Shown one piece after another: positions 27,734-35,469 of a stretch of 64,000 nt of DNA. Every line of letters begins with the position of its first letter. Within the stretch, counting starts at the first letter, position 1. Below the pieces are notes generated by a model. It saw nothing but the letters and a program-made list of their open reading frames with translations, ran no database searches and had not been told where the DNA came from. The DNA is from Hyphomonadaceae bacterium BL14 (GTDB lineage: Bacteria; Pseudomonadota; Alphaproteobacteria; Caulobacterales; Maricaulaceae), in contig CP091242.1 in assembly GCA_027627705.1 (NCBI GenBank), positions 879,765 through 943,764 on the forward strand. The letters run 5' to 3'. A program made the position numbers and the translations under genes.

Positions 27734-28407
27734 GCGCCTCTGCCGCCATGGCAAACCCTGAAGATATCCTCGCCCGTCTCCAGTCCGTTCTGGACCCGGT
27801 GGATGCGCGCATGCCCGCGCCCCGGCTCGGCGATGGCGATCTCAATGGCGAACCCTCGCCCAGCGGGCGGTTGCTGCGCCCGGCCGCGGTGCTGGCCCTG
27901 CTGGTGCAGGACGCCGACGCGCTGCGCATCCTGTTCACCCGGCGCGCGGACCACTTGCAGGCCCATGCCGGTCAGGTCAGTTTTCCCGGCGGGCGCCAGA
28001 TGGCGGGGCGCGAGACCCTGGCCGAATGCGCCTTGCGCGAAACCCAGGAAGAGATTGGCCTGACACCGGACCGCATCACACTTCTGGGCCGCTGGGAGAG
28101 CTATGAGACGGTCACCGGTTTCGAAGTCACCCCCTTCGTGGGCGTGACCCGGGCGGGCTTCACGCTGAATCCCGATCCCGGCGAAGTGGCCGAAGTGTTT
28201 GAAGCGCCCTTCGACTTCCTGATGAATCCCGCTAACCACCGGCTGGAGGAGCGTGAATTTCGCGGCATGCTGCGCCGATATTACGCAATGCCCTGGCAAG
28301 GGCGCTATATATGGGGCGCGACGGCGGGCATGCTGCGCGCGCTCTCGCGGCGCTATGCCGAGGGCCGCCCCGGCGGCCCGCAATTCGCCGGAAAGGCCGC
28401 CCGATGA
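27730..28407 (+). CDS. CoA pyrophosphatase (Nudix, NudL/PCD1 type)
   Basis: 225 residues. Nudix box GRETLAECALRETQEEIGL preceded by the CoA-pyrophosphatase motif HAGQVSFPGGRQM, which fits enzymes that split CoA and acyl-CoA to 3',5'-ADP and phosphopantetheine. The start at 27730 is the ATGA overlap with the DUF1285 gene; an earlier in-frame ATG lies inside that gene. The stop overlaps the start of the next gene. Confidence 0.9.
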   Translation: MSASAAMANPEDILARLQSVLDPVDARMPAPRLGDGDLNGEPSPSGRLLRPAAVLALLVQDADALRILFTRRADHLQAHAGQVSFPGGRQMAGRETLAECALRETQEEIGLTPDRITLLGRWESYETVTGFEVTPFVGVTRAGFTLNPDPGEVAEVFEAPFDFLMNPANHRLEEREFRGMLRRYYAMPWQGRYIWGATAGMLRALSRRYAEGRPGGPQFAGKAAR

Positions 28408-28778
28408 TGCGCATGATCCTGATTTCCGCCCTCGCCTTCATCATCCCCTTCATCGTCTGGTACGCGGCTGCGCGCGTGCGCAAGCATGACGGCCACGCAC
28501 CCATCGGCCTGTTGTCACTGGCCGGTGCGGCCTGTGTGATGGTGACGGTGACGGCTCTGGCGCTGGTCGCGTCGGACGATGGCGACGGGGCACAGGACTA
28601 CGCGCCACCGCGCATTGAACGCGAGCGCACGCCGCCCGGTCATCTGGGGCCGAGAGGCGATTCGCCCGGTCAGCACCGGACCCCGAATGACCCCGGTCCG
28701 AGCGATCCGGATCTTGAGCCGGTTCGCGAACCGGCACCCGGGCCCGCCCCCGAACCCGCTCCCGCTCCCGATCGCTGA
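28404..28778 (+). CDS. Small membrane protein with proline-rich tail (DUF6111-like)
   Basis: 124 residues. Two hydrophobic segments (about 3-20 and 35-58) are followed by a hydrophilic, proline-rich tail with short PAPGPAPEPAPAP-type repeats. It resembles small DUF6111-type inner membrane proteins found beside the CCA-adding enzyme in alphaproteobacteria (tentative). Coupled to the Nudix gene by ATGA and 8 bases before cca. Confidence 0.6.
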   Translation: MMRMILISALAFIIPFIVWYAAARVRKHDGHAPIGLLSLAGAACVMVTVTALALVASDDGDGAQDYAPPRIERERTPPGHLGPRGDSPGQHRTPNDPGPSDPDLEPVREPAPGPAPEPAPAPDR

Positions 28779-28786
28779 GGTGGGTC

Positions 28787-30016
28787 ATGGGGGAGGTTCG
28801 GCTCGATCCGCATGCCCACCCCTGGCTGACCGCTCCGGCGGTGCGCGCGGTGATGGATGCCCTGAGCCCGGGTGCCAGTGACCAGGCACGCTTTGTTGGC
28901 GGATGCGTGCGCAGCGCCCTGCGCGGCGAGCCGGTCAACGATATTGATGTGGCCACTTGCCTGCGGCCCGAAGCAGCGGTGCACGCGCTGGAAACGGCCG
29001 GCATTCGCGCAGAGCCCACCGGCATTGACCACGGCACGGTTACGGCCATCGTCAGCGGGCAGACGATCGAGGTGACCAGCCTGCGCCGCGATGTCGAGAC
29101 GGACGGGCGGCGGGCCATCATCGCCTATACAGACGACTGGGCCGAAGACGCCGCCCGGCGCGACTTCACCATGAACGCCGTCTATGCCCGGCGCGACGGG
29201 ACGCTGTTCGATCCTTTCGGCGGCGTCGACCACGCCTGCACAGGCCAGGTGATCTTCATCGGCGACCCGCGCGCGCGCATCGCCGAGGACCATTTGCGCA
29301 TCCTGCGCTTCTACCGCTTCGGCGCCTGGATGGGCGGGGCGCTCGACCCCCACGGGCGGCGCGCCTGCGAAGCGCAGGCAGATACGCTCAGGCTGCTGTC
29401 GGCCGAACGGATCTGGAAAGAGCTCAAGAAACTGCTCTGCGCACCCGACCCCGGCCCTGTGGTGGAGGCGATGCACAAAGGCCACGTTCTGGAGGTCTTC
29501 TGGCCCGGAACACTCGACTTCAAGCTTTTCTTAAGCTTAATTAACAGCGATCGAGGGAAGGTCCGGCCTGCTGACGCGCTTGTTCGCATAGCGGCCTTGG
29601 CCGGGCAGGATGGGGACACAGTGGCAGGCTTGAGCGCACGCATGAAAGCCTCGCGGGCCGAGACCGTCCGGCTGGCCGCCATGAGCGGACCGGTGCCAGC
29701 GCGCGCCGGCGTGGTGCGCGCGCGCATGGCCGATTGCGATCTGGACCGCGCGCTTTACGTGCTTGGCCCCCAAGCTGTCTCAGACCGGCTGCGTCTGGAC
29801 GAGGCGCGCTCGGGAGACGACGCCTCACCTGCCCTCGCCCAGGCCGCCCAATGGACCCGTCCGCGCTTTCCTGTGACCGGCCATGATCTGATCGCAGCGG
29901 GTGCCGCGCCCGGTCCGGAGCTGGGTGCCCGTCTGGAAGCACTGGAAGATGCCTGGATCGCGTCTGGTTTCACCCTGCCGCGCGAGGCCCTGCTCGCCGG
30001 GGTGGACCGGTCATGA
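28787..30016 (+). CDS. cca: CCA tRNA nucleotidyltransferase
   Basis: 409 residues. Class II nucleotidyltransferase head: VGGCVRSALRGEPVNDIDVA with the catalytic DxD (D52, D54), then RRDFTMNAVYARRDGTLFDPFGG and RIAEDHLRILRFYRFGAWMG. It adds or repairs the tRNA 3' CCA end. Around 29519-29550 the codons turn A+T-rich, with two TTA leucines (LFLSLIN), unlike the rest of the gene. The stop overlaps the next start by ATGA. Confidence 0.93.
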   Translation: MGEVRLDPHAHPWLTAPAVRAVMDALSPGASDQARFVGGCVRSALRGEPVNDIDVATCLRPEAAVHALETAGIRAEPTGIDHGTVTAIVSGQTIEVTSLRRDVETDGRRAIIAYTDDWAEDAARRDFTMNAVYARRDGTLFDPFGGVDHACTGQVIFIGDPRARIAEDHLRILRFYRFGAWMGGALDPHGRRACEAQADTLRLLSAERIWKELKKLLCAPDPGPVVEAMHKGHVLEVFWPGTLDFKLFLSLINSDRGKVRPADALVRIAALAGQDGDTVAGLSARMKASRAETVRLAAMSGPVPARAGVVRARMADCDLDRALYVLGPQAVSDRLRLDEARSGDDASPALAQAAQWTRPRFPVTGHDLIAAGAAPGPELGARLEALEDAWIASGFTLPREALLAGVDRS

Positions 30017-31482
30017 GCGTCACCGAGCTCTTCAGTCAGCGTTATCAGGCGCGGATCGGATGCGGGGATCTGTTCCACGACGATCTGCACCTGCATGACT
30101 ACCGCGCCCTCGAGGAAGAGGCGCGCGACTTGCTGCTTCAGCCCGGTGACGCCGCCCAGCGTCATCTCGACGCCGAGCACGCCCTGCGTGCTCAGGTCCA
30201 GCGCGCCATTGACAACGCCAATGAGCAGCGCACCGTCAAGGACCTGCCCCGGCGCGCCCTCAGGCGCATGGCGGACGCCTATCTACAGGCGCGCCTGCCC
30301 GCCCACGCCGAAGCGGCGGAAGCGGGCGTAAACTGGCTGTTCGACCTCAGCGGTCCCGCCCCGGCCGGCCCTGTTTTCGAGCAGGGCCCCTACGGGGTCG
30401 CGGCAAACCTGCTGCTGTTCGATTTTGTCGAAGTGTTCTTCGACCTGTTACCCGCTGAAGAGCAGCTTGATTTCAGCCGGGATCTGAACACCCGCCTGCA
30501 GCGCGGCGCGTCACGCTGGTATTTCCAGCTCGGCCGCTGGCGGCGCGATGACTGGCCGCGCGATCGCGACGCCCAGTTCGACCTGATCCTGTTCTCTCTC
30601 AAGCGCCAGTCCGAAGCGGCGCTCACCCGGCGCGAGAACCTGGCCGACGCTGTGCCCGGCGTGAGCTTCGATGCACAGACGGCGTCGGATTCGCTGGAAG
30701 CCGCAGCGCGCAGCCTTTGGCAGGCTGACCGGCTGCTGTCGTCTGATCTCCTGTCAGACAAGGTGCGCCATTCTGCCGCCGTGCGCGCCGCCCGGCAGGC
30801 TTTCGACGCCTGCCTGCGCAGCTTTGGCGGGGTTGTCCGCGGCCCGTTCGTCGCCGCCAAGCCGCCGCGCGACACCCGCACCCGTATGGGCCGCCTGTTC
30901 GGGCCGGCGACGGAAAAGGTTTCGTCCGCCGCCCTGAAAGGCGTTGAAGAGCCGTTGGCAGCCGCCTATCGGATCAAGCGCCTGGGCGAGGCGCTGGCGC
31001 AAGGTCACGGCATTGACCGGGCCGAGCGGGTGAAGCTTCTGGAGCGGGCCAATCTCGCCGAGTTTGTCATGCGGCTGGTGCTGTTCGGCCTGCCCGCCGA
31101 CAAGCCGGACGCCGAGGACGCCGAGTCAGACGAGGTGCGCCGCTATTCCAAGCTCACCCGCACCGATGCGCCCACCATCATCGCGGGCAAGCGGCTCAGC
31201 CACGGCGAGGGTGCGCTGCATTTGCAGCTCCACGAGAAGGCCACGGCGCGTCTGGCCGTCGATCTGATGGCGCGGCTCAGCCAGTTCGCGGCGGGCGCGG
31301 CCACCAGCCATCCCGGCGGCGACGCCCATGACTCCCTGCCCGACGCCGCCTTCGCCCGCCATCCCCGCCAGGCCGATCTGGCCCGCGCGATGTTTTGGCG
31401 GCGGGTCGGATTCGGCTTGATCATCACAGCGGCTGCCTGCGCGCTGGTAGCGCTGGGCGTGGCGGTTGGTATGCGGGTGTAG
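30013..31482 (+). CDS. Tail-anchored protein of unknown function, 489 aa
   Basis: Not recognised. A long, highly charged, helical cytoplasmic part (coiled-coil-like stretches at about 35-100 and 200-240, rich in Arg/Asp) ends in a single C-terminal membrane segment (VGFGLIITAAACALVALGVAVGM) with a two-residue tail, so it should be tail-anchored in the inner membrane. It contains WYFQLGRWRRDDWPRDRD, a tryptophan-rich basic block. Start is coupled to cca by ATGA. Its position in this run suggests the same transcript, not a known function. Confidence 0.7.
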   Translation: MSVTELFSQRYQARIGCGDLFHDDLHLHDYRALEEEARDLLLQPGDAAQRHLDAEHALRAQVQRAIDNANEQRTVKDLPRRALRRMADAYLQARLPAHAEAAEAGVNWLFDLSGPAPAGPVFEQGPYGVAANLLLFDFVEVFFDLLPAEEQLDFSRDLNTRLQRGASRWYFQLGRWRRDDWPRDRDAQFDLILFSLKRQSEAALTRRENLADAVPGVSFDAQTASDSLEAAARSLWQADRLLSSDLLSDKVRHSAAVRAARQAFDACLRSFGGVVRGPFVAAKPPRDTRTRMGRLFGPATEKVSSAALKGVEEPLAAAYRIKRLGEALAQGHGIDRAERVKLLERANLAEFVMRLVLFGLPADKPDAEDAESDEVRRYSKLTRTDAPTIIAGKRLSHGEGALHLQLHEKATARLAVDLMARLSQFAAGAATSHPGGDAHDSLPDAAFARHPRQADLARAMFWRRVGFGLIITAAACALVALGVAVGMRV

Positions 31483-31485
31483 GCG

Positions 31486-32262
31486 CTAGCCCGCCTTCGA
31501 AAAATCCGGGGGACGGCGCTCCAGGAAGGCCGTGACCGCTTCCTTGAACTCCGCCGAGGCCAGCTGGTGAGCGAACACGTCGCCCTCGGCGCGGATCACA
31601 TCCATCAGCGCCGACTGGCCGGCCAGGATCAGCGCCTTTGACTGGCGCATGGCGTCGGGGGCCTTGGCGGCCAGCGTGCGGGCGCGCGTCATCACCTCAC
31701 CCTCGAGAGCCTCGGGCGCAAACACGCCATTGACGAGACCATAGCGCTCGGCCCGCGCCGCATCCCAGCTTTCGCCCAGCAAAAGCAGCTCGCCCGCCAC
31801 GGCGCGCCCGGCGAGACCGGGTAGCAGCACGGACGACCCGAACTCCGGCACCAGCGCCAGATCGACGAAGGGCGTGCGGAAGACCGAACGGCCTGTGGCG
31901 TAGGCGAAATCGCAATGGAGCAGAAGGGTCACGCCGATACCGATGGCCAGGCCATCCACCGCCGCGATGACGGGCTTCTCACACCCCATCAGCGCCCGCA
32001 TGAAATGCTCGACCGGCGGCGTCTCCGCCCCGCCGATATGCGGCGGCGACTCCATGAAGTCCATGAGATCATTGCCCGCGGTGAACACCCCGTCCGTGCC
32101 CGCGATCACCACCACGCGCACAGCCGTGTCGGAACTGGCGCTATCAAGCGCCTCAGCCATCGCCGTGTACATGGCGCGGGTGATGGCGTTCTTCTTGGCA
32201 GCGCGGTTGAAGCGCACAATGCGCACGCCGTCGGCATCCTCAACGCGGATATCATCAGTCAT
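31486..32262 (-). CDS. Enoyl-CoA hydratase/isomerase family protein
   Basis: 258 residues. Crotonase fold: VRFNRAAKKNAITRAMYTAM, FTAGNDLMDFMESPP (oxyanion hole), AIGIGVTLLLHCDFAYA and LVPEFGSSVLLP with a catalytic glutamate. C-terminus FLERRPPDF is typical of the family. The start at 32262 (MTDDIRVE) has AAGGA 7 bases upstream. It is 27 bases downstream of the paraoxonase-like gene end, on the opposite side of a convergent pair with the tail-anchored gene (3-base gap). Confidence 0.9.
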   Translation of the reverse strand: MTDDIRVEDADGVRIVRFNRAAKKNAITRAMYTAMAEALDSASSDTAVRVVVIAGTDGVFTAGNDLMDFMESPPHIGGAETPPVEHFMRALMGCEKPVIAAVDGLAIGIGVTLLLHCDFAYATGRSVFRTPFVDLALVPEFGSSVLLPGLAGRAVAGELLLLGESWDAARAERYGLVNGVFAPEALEGEVMTRARTLAAKAPDAMRQSKALILAGQSALMDVIRAEGDVFAHQLASAEFKEAVTAFLERRPPDFSKAG

Positions 32263-32289
32263 GGAACAATCCTTCATGGGATTCGCAAG

Positions 32290-33369
32290 TCAGCCTGCAT
32301 AGGGGCAGACGAGCACATGCCCGTCAAACACGGCACCAACCAGAAGCCGGCCATCGTGCACAGCGCCGACGCTGGCCGAATTGATCAGGGACCCGTCATT
32401 CATGAACACGGTCCGGCGCTCGCCCGTTTCGGGATCCAGGCGCATGACCACTGACGGCGCGAGGGCCTCCGGGTCGGTCGAATGGGCCAGAAAGGCGAAG
32501 ACATCCACATTGCCGCCGACATAGAGCGCGCCATCGGAGCCGATCTCAATATTGTCCGCGCCCATGGGCAGGCGGTGCGAGGCCAGGCGGCGCAGTGATC
32601 CGTCAGACGCATCGCGCTCGAACACCCGCACTTCACGGCCGAGGAATGCCGCAACGTAGAGCCGGTCGCCCGCGCCGCTCACATTGATGCCATTGGTGTA
32701 GATAAAGCCGCCGGCGACGATGCGCGCCGCCTCGCCGTCAAAATATGCCACACTGCCCAGCGGCAGCCCCAGAAAGGCTTCCAGAAAGCCCATGGGCGTG
32801 TCGCCAAAATACGTATCATTGGTGATGTAGAACTGGCGCGGCCCCACCCCGACCACATCATTGGGCGAGCGGATGTCCGGCGCGCTGACTGTCTCCAGAT
32901 GTACCAGCGCCCCGCCCTCGCCCACATCATAAATCAGCACGCGGCTGCCACCCGCCGGGTGGCTGATCACGAACAGGCGGGCGATGTCTTCGCCGTCCGG
33001 CCCCCTACCGCGCCACAGGCTGATGCCGTGGGGTCGAAAATCGGCGGGCGAATCAATCGATGCCAGCGTCACCCGCGACGGGTCAGCCGGGTTGAACACA
33101 TAGATGCCGTTGGTCTGGGCCATCGCGCCCGCGCGCCCGCCCTGGGTGGCCGCGCCTGCGCGCCGGTCCTGGGCTGAGACGAAGGCGAGACCGGTCACAG
33201 GGTCGACGGTCACGTCCTCGGTCCCGGGTGCCACCGCGACCCGCTCGCATCCCTGCGTCCCGATCTCGCTGACAGGCGTCAGCGCACCGGACGCCGGGAT
33301 GACGATAAAGGCCATCCTCGCCGCAATCAGCAGCACGATCAGTCCAATCGCCCAGAGCCCGTAGCGCAT
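32290..33369 (-). CDS. Paraoxonase-like calcium lactonase/arylesterase (PON family)
   Basis: 359 residues. N-terminal membrane anchor (about 3-22). Six-bladed beta-propeller of the PON/arylesterase family. The calcium-ligand positions of human PON1 align by eye: GTED (E51, D52), SPND (N170, D171), YTNGIN (N226) and ADNIEI (D272, N273). The two active-site histidines match (H114 in FRPHGIS, H137 in VISHPAGG), and a terminal cysteine pair (C41, C355) matches the PON1 disulfide. Family members are lactonases, including homoserine-lactone hydrolases. The start at 33369 has a GGGAGGG tract about 5 bases upstream. It is anchored, so it should act in the periplasm. The enoyl-CoA hydratase gene follows, 27 bases downstream. 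Confidence 0.85.
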   Translation of the reverse strand: MRYGLWAIGLIVLLIAARMAFIVIPASGALTPVSEIGTQGCERVAVAPGTEDVTVDPVTGLAFVSAQDRRAGAATQGGRAGAMAQTNGIYVFNPADPSRVTLASIDSPADFRPHGISLWRGRGPDGEDIARLFVISHPAGGSRVLIYDVGEGGALVHLETVSAPDIRSPNDVVGVGPRQFYITNDTYFGDTPMGFLEAFLGLPLGSVAYFDGEAARIVAGGFIYTNGINVSGAGDRLYVAAFLGREVRVFERDASDGSLRRLASHRLPMGADNIEIGSDGALYVGGNVDVFAFLAHSTDPEALAPSVVMRLDPETGERRTVFMNDGSLINSASVGAVHDGRLLVGAVFDGHVLVCPYAG

Positions 33370-33492
33370 CTCACCCTCCCCACATGCCCGAACCGGCAGA
33401 GCCGGCATTCAGGCCAAGCACCCTAGGAACCGGCTCATACGGCGTCCAGCACAATGCGGGCAGGTCCGGCACCGGATTTGCCATCCCGCAGT

Positions 33493-33507
33493 TGACAATC
33501 ATTCGCA
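33493..33507. promoter_or_regulatory. Fur-box-like site 1 before bfd
   Basis: TGACAATCATTCGCA fits the 7-1-7 Fur pattern (TGANAAT N ATTNTCA) with two mismatched positions. It overlaps a TTGACA (33492-33497). Its right part AATCATTCGCA is an exact inverted repeat of TGCGAATGATT in site 2, with 18 bases between the two arms. Confidence 0.6.
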
Positions 33508-33525
33508 CTTGCTGCTTGATGCGTT

Positions 33526-33540
33526 TGCGAATGATTTGCG
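33526..33540. promoter_or_regulatory. Fur-box-like site 2 before bfd
   Basis: TGCGAATGATTTGCG fits the 7-1-7 Fur pattern. Together with site 1 it lies 55-100 bases upstream of the bfd start, where repression by iron-bound Fur would make sense for a bacterioferritin-associated ferredoxin. Confidence 0.6.
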
Positions 33541-33595
33541 GGAATGGCGTGCCGACCCCGCCATCGCCACAGACCAGATCAAGGACGCCGCATCC

Positions 33596-33787
33596 ATGTA
33601 TGTCTGCCTTTGCAACGCCCTGCGCTGCCGCGACATCAAAGCCGCCGCTGAAGGCGGCGCGCGCGATACAGCATCGGCGTTCAAGGCCTGCGGGGCCAAA
33701 CCCCGCTGCGGACGCTGCCTGGAAGAGGCCGGCCGCATGATTGCGGCAATGGGGCCTGCGCCCGCTCACATGGTTCCGGCAGAATAA
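33596..33787 (+). CDS. bfd: Bacterioferritin-associated ferredoxin (Bfd)
   Basis: 63-residue [2Fe-2S] protein. Cluster motif C4-x-C6 ... C38-x2-C41 (MYVCLCNALRC, then CGAKPRCGRC), with the spacing of 31 residues expected for Bfd. It reduces the iron core of bacterioferritin to release Fe(II). AAGGA lies 10 bases before the chosen ATG at 33596; the frame is open upstream but without family similarity. Two Fur-like sites precede it. It converges with fahA (3-base gap). No bacterioferritin gene lies in this window. Confidence 0.92.
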   Translation: MYVCLCNALRCRDIKAAAEGGARDTASAFKACGAKPRCGRCLEEAGRMIAAMGPAPAHMVPAE

Positions 33788-33790
33788 GCC

Positions 33791-34804
33791 CTAGCGGGCA
33801 TACCGGACCACTGTCTGCTCAATCGCCCCGAAGATCGACTTGCCGGCTTTGTCCTGCATGTCGATGCGCACCGTATCGCCGGGGATCATGAAGCGGGTCT
33901 TCGGCGCGCCATCCTGGATGGTCTCGATCATCCGGATTTCGGCGATGCAGGAATACCCCTTCCCGCCATCCTTCACCGGCTTGCCCGGCTCATCGCCCAG
34001 CTTGTTCGAGACCGTGCCCGAACCGACAATCGTGCCGGCGGTGAGCGGACGGGTTTTGGCCACATGGGCCACCAGCTGAGCGAAATCGAAATGCATGTCC
34101 ACCTGGCAGTCCGGCTCGCCGAACAGCTCGCCATTGAGCCAGGAGCGAAGCGGAAGATGCACCCGGCGGCCGTCCCACGCCGCGCCGAGCTCGTCCGGCG
34201 TCACGGCTACCGGTGAGAAGGCCGTGGGCGGCTTGGACTGGAAAAAGCCGAATCCCTTGGCCAGCTCGCCCGGGATCAGGCCGCGCAAGCTGACATCATT
34301 GAGGATCATGATCAGGCGGATGGCACCGGCCGCCTCCTCCACCGAGCACCCTTGCGGCGCGTCACCCGTCACAACGGCGACTTCAGCCTCGAAATCGAGG
34401 CCCCAGCTGTCATCGCCCAGCGGGATGTCCTCACGCGGTGCCAGAAAGGCGTCAGACCCGCCCTGATACATCAGCGGATCGGTCCAGAAGCTCTCGGGCA
34501 GCTCGGCGCCGCGCGCCTTGCGCACCAGCTCCACATGATTGACGTAGGCCGAGCCGTCCGCCCACTGAAACGCGCGCGGCAGCGGCGAGAGCGCCTGGCG
34601 TTCGTGGAAACGCTCGCGCGGAATGGTTTCACGCTCCAGCTCTTCAGCCAGCGTACGCAGCGCCGGCTCGATGCGCGTCCAGTCATCCAGCGTGGCCTGC
34701 AGGGTGGGCGCGATATGGCGCGCATCGGCGCACCAGTTCAGGTCATGAGAGACCACCACCAGGCGGCCATCGCGGCCAGTGGACTTCAGACTGGCGAGTT
34801 TCAT
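33791..34804 (-). CDS. fahA: Fumarylacetoacetase (FAH family)
   Basis: 337 residues. Hydrolyses fumarylacetoacetate to fumarate and acetoacetate, the last step of tyrosine/homogentisate breakdown. FAH-fold signatures: DFEAEVAVVTGDAPQG, LIMILNDVSLRGLIPGELAK, and the metal/acid region AGTIVGSGTVSN. It is of the shorter bacterial type. Start coupled to the carbonic anhydrase gene by ATGA. The acetoacetate produced could feed the ScoAB enzyme at the window start. Confidence 0.9.
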   Translation of the reverse strand: MKLASLKSTGRDGRLVVVSHDLNWCADARHIAPTLQATLDDWTRIEPALRTLAEELERETIPRERFHERQALSPLPRAFQWADGSAYVNHVELVRKARGAELPESFWTDPLMYQGGSDAFLAPREDIPLGDDSWGLDFEAEVAVVTGDAPQGCSVEEAAGAIRLIMILNDVSLRGLIPGELAKGFGFFQSKPPTAFSPVAVTPDELGAAWDGRRVHLPLRSWLNGELFGEPDCQVDMHFDFAQLVAHVAKTRPLTAGTIVGSGTVSNKLGDEPGKPVKDGGKGYSCIAEIRMIETIQDGAPKTRFMIPGDTVRIDMQDKAGKSIFGAIEQTVVRYAR

Positions 34805-35463
34805 GGGATTTCCTCCGCGCGGAGCGCGTCCGCATCATCAAAGCTGACAGGGCGGAACACGCTGTCCTCATCCATCCATTCCAGCACGCCATCGGCGATC
34901 CCGAAACGGGCACCGTGCAGGCAAAGCCGGCCGTGCTCCACCGCCTCGGCCACGAATGGAAAGCCGATCAGGCGTGCCAGCGAATGGCGCACAGAACGCA
35001 GTTCCAGATCATCGCACAGCGCGTCCTCACCGGCGTCATCCCCCAGCGCATCGCGCGCTTCAATGCAGGCCGGCTGCAGCGGATCGAGCCAGCGCTCGAT
35101 GAATTGCGTGCCGCAGGCCGATCCGGTCGCCGCCGCTTTCACGCCGCTGCACAGCCGGTGCCCCAACACGACGATATGATCCACCTGAAGCGACTTCACG
35201 GCGAACTCCAGTGCTGCAGAGACGCCGTGATGGGCCCCATCGGGCTCGTAGGGCGGGACCAGATTGGCCACGTTGCGCACGATGAACAGCTCGCCGGGGC
35301 CGGCATTAAAGATGGCGGCCGGATCGACCCGGCTGTCGGCGCAGCCGATCACCAGCGCCTTCGGGGACTGACCCATGGAGAGCCGCCGCCACAGGCGCTG
35401 CTTGTTTTCGAAATGCTCCGCACGAAACTGCGCGTAACCGTCTCTGAGCTGGCCGGGTATCAA
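34801..35463 (-). CDS. Beta-class carbonic anhydrase
   Basis: 220 residues. Interconverts CO2 and bicarbonate. Zinc ligands and dyad are present: CADSR (C41, D43, R45) and GHRLC (H102, C105). Length and the sequence FIVRNVANLVPPYEPDG are typical of the bacterial beta class. It sits between hmgA (6-base gap) and fahA (ATGA overlap), so it is translated with the tyrosine catabolic enzymes. Such placement is not the usual one. Confidence 0.93.
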   Translation of the reverse strand: MIPGQLRDGYAQFRAEHFENKQRLWRRLSMGQSPKALVIGCADSRVDPAAIFNAGPGELFIVRNVANLVPPYEPDGAHHGVSAALEFAVKSLQVDHIVVLGHRLCSGVKAAATGSACGTQFIERWLDPLQPACIEARDALGDDAGEDALCDDLELRSVRHSLARLIGFPFVAEAVEHGRLCLHGARFGIADGVLEWMDEDSVFRPVSFDDADALRAEEIP

Positions 35464-35469
35464 ACGCCC

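Noticed and set aside
29532..29545. TTAAGCTTAATTAA in cca as a CtrA box
   Set aside because: Spacing is wrong and it is inside a coding sequence; treated as a rare-codon patch instead.
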